From contig NZ_WSRP01000007.1 in assembly GCF_009767915.1 (NCBI RefSeq), positions 1 to 64,000 of the forward strand: a stretch of 64,000 nt of DNA, given 5' to 3'. This document shows positions 61,117-64,000 of this stretch, in pieces. This DNA is from Parasutterella muris (lineage in GTDB: Bacteria > Pseudomonadota > Gammaproteobacteria > Burkholderiales > Burkholderiaceae_F). The translations under genes were made by a program, and so were the position numbers. The stretch's first letter is position 1. Each line of letters begins with the position of its first letter. The notes beneath the pieces are model-generated. The model worked only from the letters and a program-made list of their open reading frames with translations, ran no database searches and was not told where the DNA came from.

Positions 61117-61213
61117 TCTTAATATTTGATTTGGAATTTGAGATTGACATCAGATATTAAGCATTAATTAGCGAGGAAAAGAAAATCAAAAAAGGAATAA
61201 CCCTTAGTCCCGC

Positions 61214-61624
61214 TTACCCTAATATACCAAGCGTTACGGCCGCGAGAACCCAATACCGAGCCGCTTTGCCGATGAGAATGAGAACGACGGACAGACAGAA
61301 ATTCACTCTCAGCCAGCCTGCGGCCAAACAAAAGCCGTCCCCCACGATCGGAACCCATGAGAAAAGCAGTGTGATCGGCCCCCACTTTTTAAAGAGTCCT
61401 AACGATCTCTCGTCCTGTTTTTTATTGGGAATAAGCCGCCCGATCCCGTAAGTGACAATCGCTCCGAACGTATTGCCGATCGTTGCGGTCAGCACCAGTG
61501 AAAAGAGCTTGTCCGAGTATTCTGTCATGCCGTAAACGACGAGCGCTTCGCTGCCTCCGGGCAGCAAAGTCGAAGAAACAAAGGCGCTGCAAAAGAGCGA
61601 CCATAAGAAGGTCGTATACGACAA
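61214..61624 (-). CDS. yqaA: YqaA/DedA-like small membrane protein (VTT domain)
   Basis: The 136-residue protein has four or five membrane segments and the VTT/SNARE-associated pattern: LPGGSEALVVYG at the N-terminus, GNTFGAIVTYGIGR in the middle, and FSWVPIVGDGFCLAAGWLRVN with the characteristic G-D-G element. These are YqaA features. DedA-superfamily proteins help flip lipids or phospholipid precursors; the role of YqaA is not settled. It starts at TTG, preceded by AGAGGA at 9 nt. Divergent from the unknown 212-residue gene. Confidence 0.82.
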   Translation of the reverse strand: MSYTTFLWSLFCSAFVSSTLLPGGSEALVVYGMTEYSDKLFSLVLTATIGNTFGAIVTYGIGRLIPNKKQDERSLGLFKKWGPITLLFSWVPIVGDGFCLAAGWLRVNFCLSVVLILIGKAARYWVLAAVTLGILG

Positions 61625-61693
61625 CAGGAAATCCTCTCAAAGATAGTGTAAATTTAAGGCTCTTCAAAACTCAATATACAAGAGCATTGGTTC

Positions 61694-62332
61694 ATGGCGA
61701 AGAAAAGTGATCTTAAAACTAAAATTGACGGTCTGAACAGGGCCTTTCAGTTCTATTACAAAGCCAACAACAATACGCTCAGAAAAGCCTCAGACTTTTA
61801 CCTGCCGTTTATTTTCGGAAGAAAAAAACGCATGGCTGAATTTAATGCTCAGTACATTCCGCTCAGCGTCGCGATGTTCCTGGAAGGTGTTCGCAACACC
61901 ACCGCTAAAATGGAAGGAGCGCCCGACGTCGAACTGATTGAGGCACTGAAAGAAAAACTTCTGCCTAAAGTCTATAAAGATGACTTTGATAAATACTGGA
62001 ACGTCATAGAGAGCGAGCTTGAAATTAATCCTGAAGAGCCTAAAGCTATCTCGGTTGCGCTCACCAACCTCTTCATGTTCCAAATTTTCGGACCGGGTTC
62101 AAGCGATCCGAATCCGTACAACCAAAGTTCGGACCGTCATCAAGTCGCTATCGAATTTCAGCTCGGAAAGATTCTCTATCAGTATGCGCGCAGCTCCCGA
62201 GTTGTGCTCGAAAAAATCAAGGATCCGAACTACAACGCTGCTGTGATCCCGACCGCCGCCGAAACAGCGGCCGCTGAGGCCGAAAAGCCGAAAGATGCGC
62301 CCGAAAACGCTGAGGAGAAATCCGTGAAATAA
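61694..62332 (+). CDS. Hypothetical protein of 212 residues
   Basis: I do not recognise this family. The protein is soluble, mostly helical in pattern, with a basic N-terminus (MAKKSDLKTK), a conserved-looking FYLPFIFGRKKRMAEFNAQYIP segment (in part: FYLPFIFGRKKRM), and an FQIFGPGSSDPNPYNQSSDRH segment (in part: FGPGSSDPNPY). It ends in an Ala/Glu/Pro-rich tail of about 30 residues. No signal peptide, membrane helix or catalytic motif is visible. It precedes fhs by about 100 nt with a terminator between them. Confidence 0.7.
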   Translation: MAKKSDLKTKIDGLNRAFQFYYKANNNTLRKASDFYLPFIFGRKKRMAEFNAQYIPLSVAMFLEGVRNTTAKMEGAPDVELIEALKEKLLPKVYKDDFDKYWNVIESELEINPEEPKAISVALTNLFMFQIFGPGSSDPNPYNQSSDRHQVAIEFQLGKILYQYARSSRVVLEKIKDPNYNAAVIPTAAETAAAEAEKPKDAPENAEEKSVK

Positions 62333-62342
62333 CTGATTAAAG

Positions 62343-62369
62343 AGGTCTGAATGTTTTCAGGCCTTTTTG
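62343..62369 (+). terminator. Rho-independent terminator after the 212-residue gene
   Basis: AGGTCTGAA pairs with TTCAGGCCT (one T-G pair) around a 4-nt loop and TTTTTG follows. Confidence 0.85.
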
Positions 62370-62433
62370 TTTTACCGTTTAACCGCTTTTGAATGTTTAA
62401 AATTTCGCTAACCCACTTGACTCAAGGACAGAC

Positions 62434-64000
62434 ATGCTGACTGATATCGAAATCGCGCAACAAACCACGCTTATCCCGATCGACAAGCTCGCCCATGAAT
62501 ACGGTCTTAAAGACGATCAATTCATCCCTTACGGCCGTGACAAGGCAAAAGTCGCCATTGACACCTCCAAGGCCAAAGGCAAGCTCATCCTCGTGACTGC
62601 GACTTCCGGTATGCCTGCGGGCTCCGGCAAGACAACCACCTCCATCGCGCTTGCTCAGGCCTTTAAGAAACTCGGAGAAAAAGCCTGCCTTGCGCTCAGA
62701 GAACCCTCTCTCGGACCATCCTTCGGTATGAAGGGCGGTGCCGCAGGCGGCGGATACTCTCAGGTTGTCCCGATGGAATCCATCAATCTGCACTTCACCG
62801 GCGACTTCCACGCCATTACCGCCGCGAACAACCTCTTGGCCGCATTAATTGACAATGCCCGTCATCAGGGACAGGCCGATCTCAAAGAAATTTCCTGGAG
62901 ACGCGTTCTGGACGTCAATGACCGTATGCTTAGGAATATCGTCACAGGTCTTGGCGGCTCCGCTAACGGTATCCCGACGGAAACCGGTTTTGACATTACA
63001 GCTGCTTCCGAACTGATGGCGATTATCTGTCTTGCCGACGGGGAAGAAGATCTGCGTGTCAGACTTGACCGTCTCGTTGTCGGCTACAAGAGAGACGGCT
63101 CGGCATACACCTGCAAAGAACTCGGCGCCACAGGCGCTCTGATGGCGCTTCTCAAAGACGCCATGCTGCCGAACCTCGTTCAGTCGATTGAAGGCGTTCC
63201 CGCTTTTGTTCACGGCGGCCCGTTTGCCAACATCGCGCACGGCTGCAACTCGGTTGCCGCCACCCGCGCCGCTATGACCATCGCTGACTATGCGATCACG
63301 GAAGCAGGCTTCGGCAGCGACCTCGGCGCAGAAAAGTTCTATGACATCAAATGCCGTATGAACAACCTGCACCCGGACGCCACCGTGCTCGTCACATCGC
63401 TCCGCGCCCTCAAGTGGCACGGCGGTGTCGCCCTTCCTGAAATCGGCAAAGACAACATGGACGCTCTGATCAACGGACTGCCCAACCTGAAAGCGCATAT
63501 CTGCAACCTGAAACGCTTCGGTCAGCAGGTTGTCGTTTCTCTCAATCATTTTGCCAATGACAATGAAGAGGAAATCGACGTTGTTCGTAAAGAGTGTCTC
63601 GCTCAGGGCGCCCGCTTCGCGGTTTCCGACGGCTTTGCCAAAGGCGGCGAAGGCGCTGTTGACGTCGCCAAAGAAGTGATGGCTGCGGTCAAAGAAGGCT
63701 CAGGCCCCCTCAATTTCGCCTACGGTCTCGATGAATCGATCGAAGAAAAGATTCAGGACATCAATACCAAGGTTTACGGCGGTAAAGATGTTTCCTACTC
63801 TTCAGCTGCGCTCAAAGACATCGCGAAGATCAAAGCACTGAATATGGGCTTTGAGAAGCTTCCGATCTGTATCGCGAAGACTCCTTTCTCTATGTCTCAC
63901 GATCCTGATCTGAAGGGCGCTCCGCAGGGCTTTACGCTTCCGGTTCAGCGCGTCATTCTGAACGCCGGCGCGGGCTTCCTCGTTGTCACCACCGGCGCCA
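62434..64000 (+). CDS. fhs: Formate-tetrahydrofolate ligase (3' end cut by window edge)
   Basis: Fhs makes 10-formyltetrahydrofolate from formate, tetrahydrofolate and ATP, feeding purine synthesis and one-carbon reactions in cells that produce formate. The frame is open from ATG 62434 to the window end, 522 residues; the family has about 556, so about 34 are missing. It shows FIPYGRDKAKV, the P-loop PAGSGKTTT, EPSLGPSFGMKGGAAGGGYSQVVPM (in part: EPSLGPSFGMKGGAAGGG), NLHFTGDFHAI, DVNDRMLRNI, HGGPFANIAHGCNS and EAGFGSDLGAEKF. The P-loop start TATSGMPAG differs from the common TPTPAGEGKT. No upstream promoter pair is clear. Confidence 0.97.
   Translation, partial: MLTDIEIAQQTTLIPIDKLAHEYGLKDDQFIPYGRDKAKVAIDTSKAKGKLILVTATSGMPAGSGKTTTSIALAQAFKKLGEKACLALREPSLGPSFGMKGGAAGGGYSQVVPMESINLHFTGDFHAITAANNLLAALIDNARHQGQADLKEISWRRVLDVNDRMLRNIVTGLGGSANGIPTETGFDITAASELMAIICLADGEEDLRVRLDRLVVGYKRDGSAYTCKELGATGALMALLKDAMLPNLVQSIEGVPAFVHGGPFANIAHGCNSVAATRAAMTIADYAITEAGFGSDLGAEKFYDIKCRMNNLHPDATVLVTSLRALKWHGGVALPEIGKDNMDALINGLPNLKAHICNLKRFGQQVVVSLNHFANDNEEEIDVVRKECLAQGARFAVSDGFAKGGEGAVDVAKEVMAAVKEGSGPLNFAYGLDESIEEKIQDINTKVYGGKDVSYSSAALKDIAKIKALNMGFEKLPICIAKTPFSMSHDPDLKGAPQGFTLPVQRVILNAGAGFLVVTTGA

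Noticed and set aside
1-64000. CRISPR array, insertion sequence, prophage or defence island
   Set aside because: I looked for regularly spaced repeats, transposase and integrase motifs and found none.

Overview
The window looks like a chromosomal segment of a betaproteobacterium of the order Burkholderiales, most likely a host-associated anaerobe of the Sutterellaceae (Parasutterella/Sutterella type). This is an inference from gene order and gene content, not from a database match. The order psd-pssA-leuA-rpsO-pnp-tpiA-secG-tRNA-Leu is the one I know from Burkholderia and Ralstonia. The blocks orn/M48 peptidase/rsgA and rpsP-rimM-trmD-rplS are also ordinary for the group. The metabolism visible here is anaerobic: a HydE-like radical SAM enzyme, an oxoacid:ferredoxin oxidoreductase with an ADP-forming acyl-CoA synthetase, a periplasmic flavin reductase and formate-tetrahydrofolate ligase.

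Layout. 1-9.3 kb: the end of an unidentified gene, then on the minus strand tRNA-Leu(GAG), secG, tpiA, a hydE-like gene, pnp, rpsO, leuA, pssA and psd. 9.4-14.8 kb: a SIMPL-domain protein, an epimerase-like protein, a lipoprotein, a DUF805 protein and radA. 14.9-28.3 kb: a cell-surface polysaccharide and lipid-A region with a wbaP-like initiating transferase, rmlB, rmlC and rmlD, three tandem membrane enzymes of the alkaline-phosphatase/sulfatase fold (phosphoethanolamine-transferase-like, LtaS/OpgB-like and YejM/PbgA-like), ugd, and two glycosyltransferases. 28.4-35.8 kb: HU, then the operon for ADP-forming acyl-CoA synthetase and a pyruvate:ferredoxin-oxidoreductase-like enzyme with a GltD-like flavoprotein. 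35.8-41.1 kb: endonuclease I, a copper P-type ATPase divergent from an HxlR regulator, and an AI-2E family transporter. 41.2-45.4 kb: a second surface cluster with an O-antigen ligase/polymerase, a membrane-anchored phosphodiesterase-like protein and a fourth sulfatase-fold transferase. 45.6-52.7 kb: a two-domain Asp/Glu racemase, a 3-hydroxyisobutyrate-dehydrogenase-like protein, orn, a His-rich secreted protein, an M48 peptidase, rsgA and a winged-helix regulator. 52.8-56.8 kb: the rplS/trmD/rimM/rpsP operon and etfBA. 56.9-64 kb: a secreted flavoprotein reductase, two small DUF805 paralogues (one frameshifted), an AspT/YidE-like transporter, a YqaA-like protein, an unknown 212-aa protein and the first ~94% of fhs.

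How the genes work together. The surface genes form two clusters able to start a lipid-linked glycan (WbaP), make dTDP-rhamnose from dTDP-glucose (RmlB, C, D; no RmlA here), make UDP-glucuronate (Ugd), extend the LPS core, attach or polymerise O-antigen, and decorate the envelope with phosphoethanolamine or phosphoglycerol. The 29-36 kb operon can oxidise a 2-oxoacid to an acyl-CoA, pass electrons to NAD(P) through its own flavoprotein, and recover the thioester as ATP.

No prophage, insertion sequence, CRISPR array or defence island was seen. The least explained items are the hydE-like gene inside a conserved core block, the phosphodiesterase-like/phosphoethanolamine-transferase pair, the frameshifted DUF805 gene, the CopA with two C-terminal metal-binding domains, and a perfect 17-bp inverted repeat between radA and wbaP.
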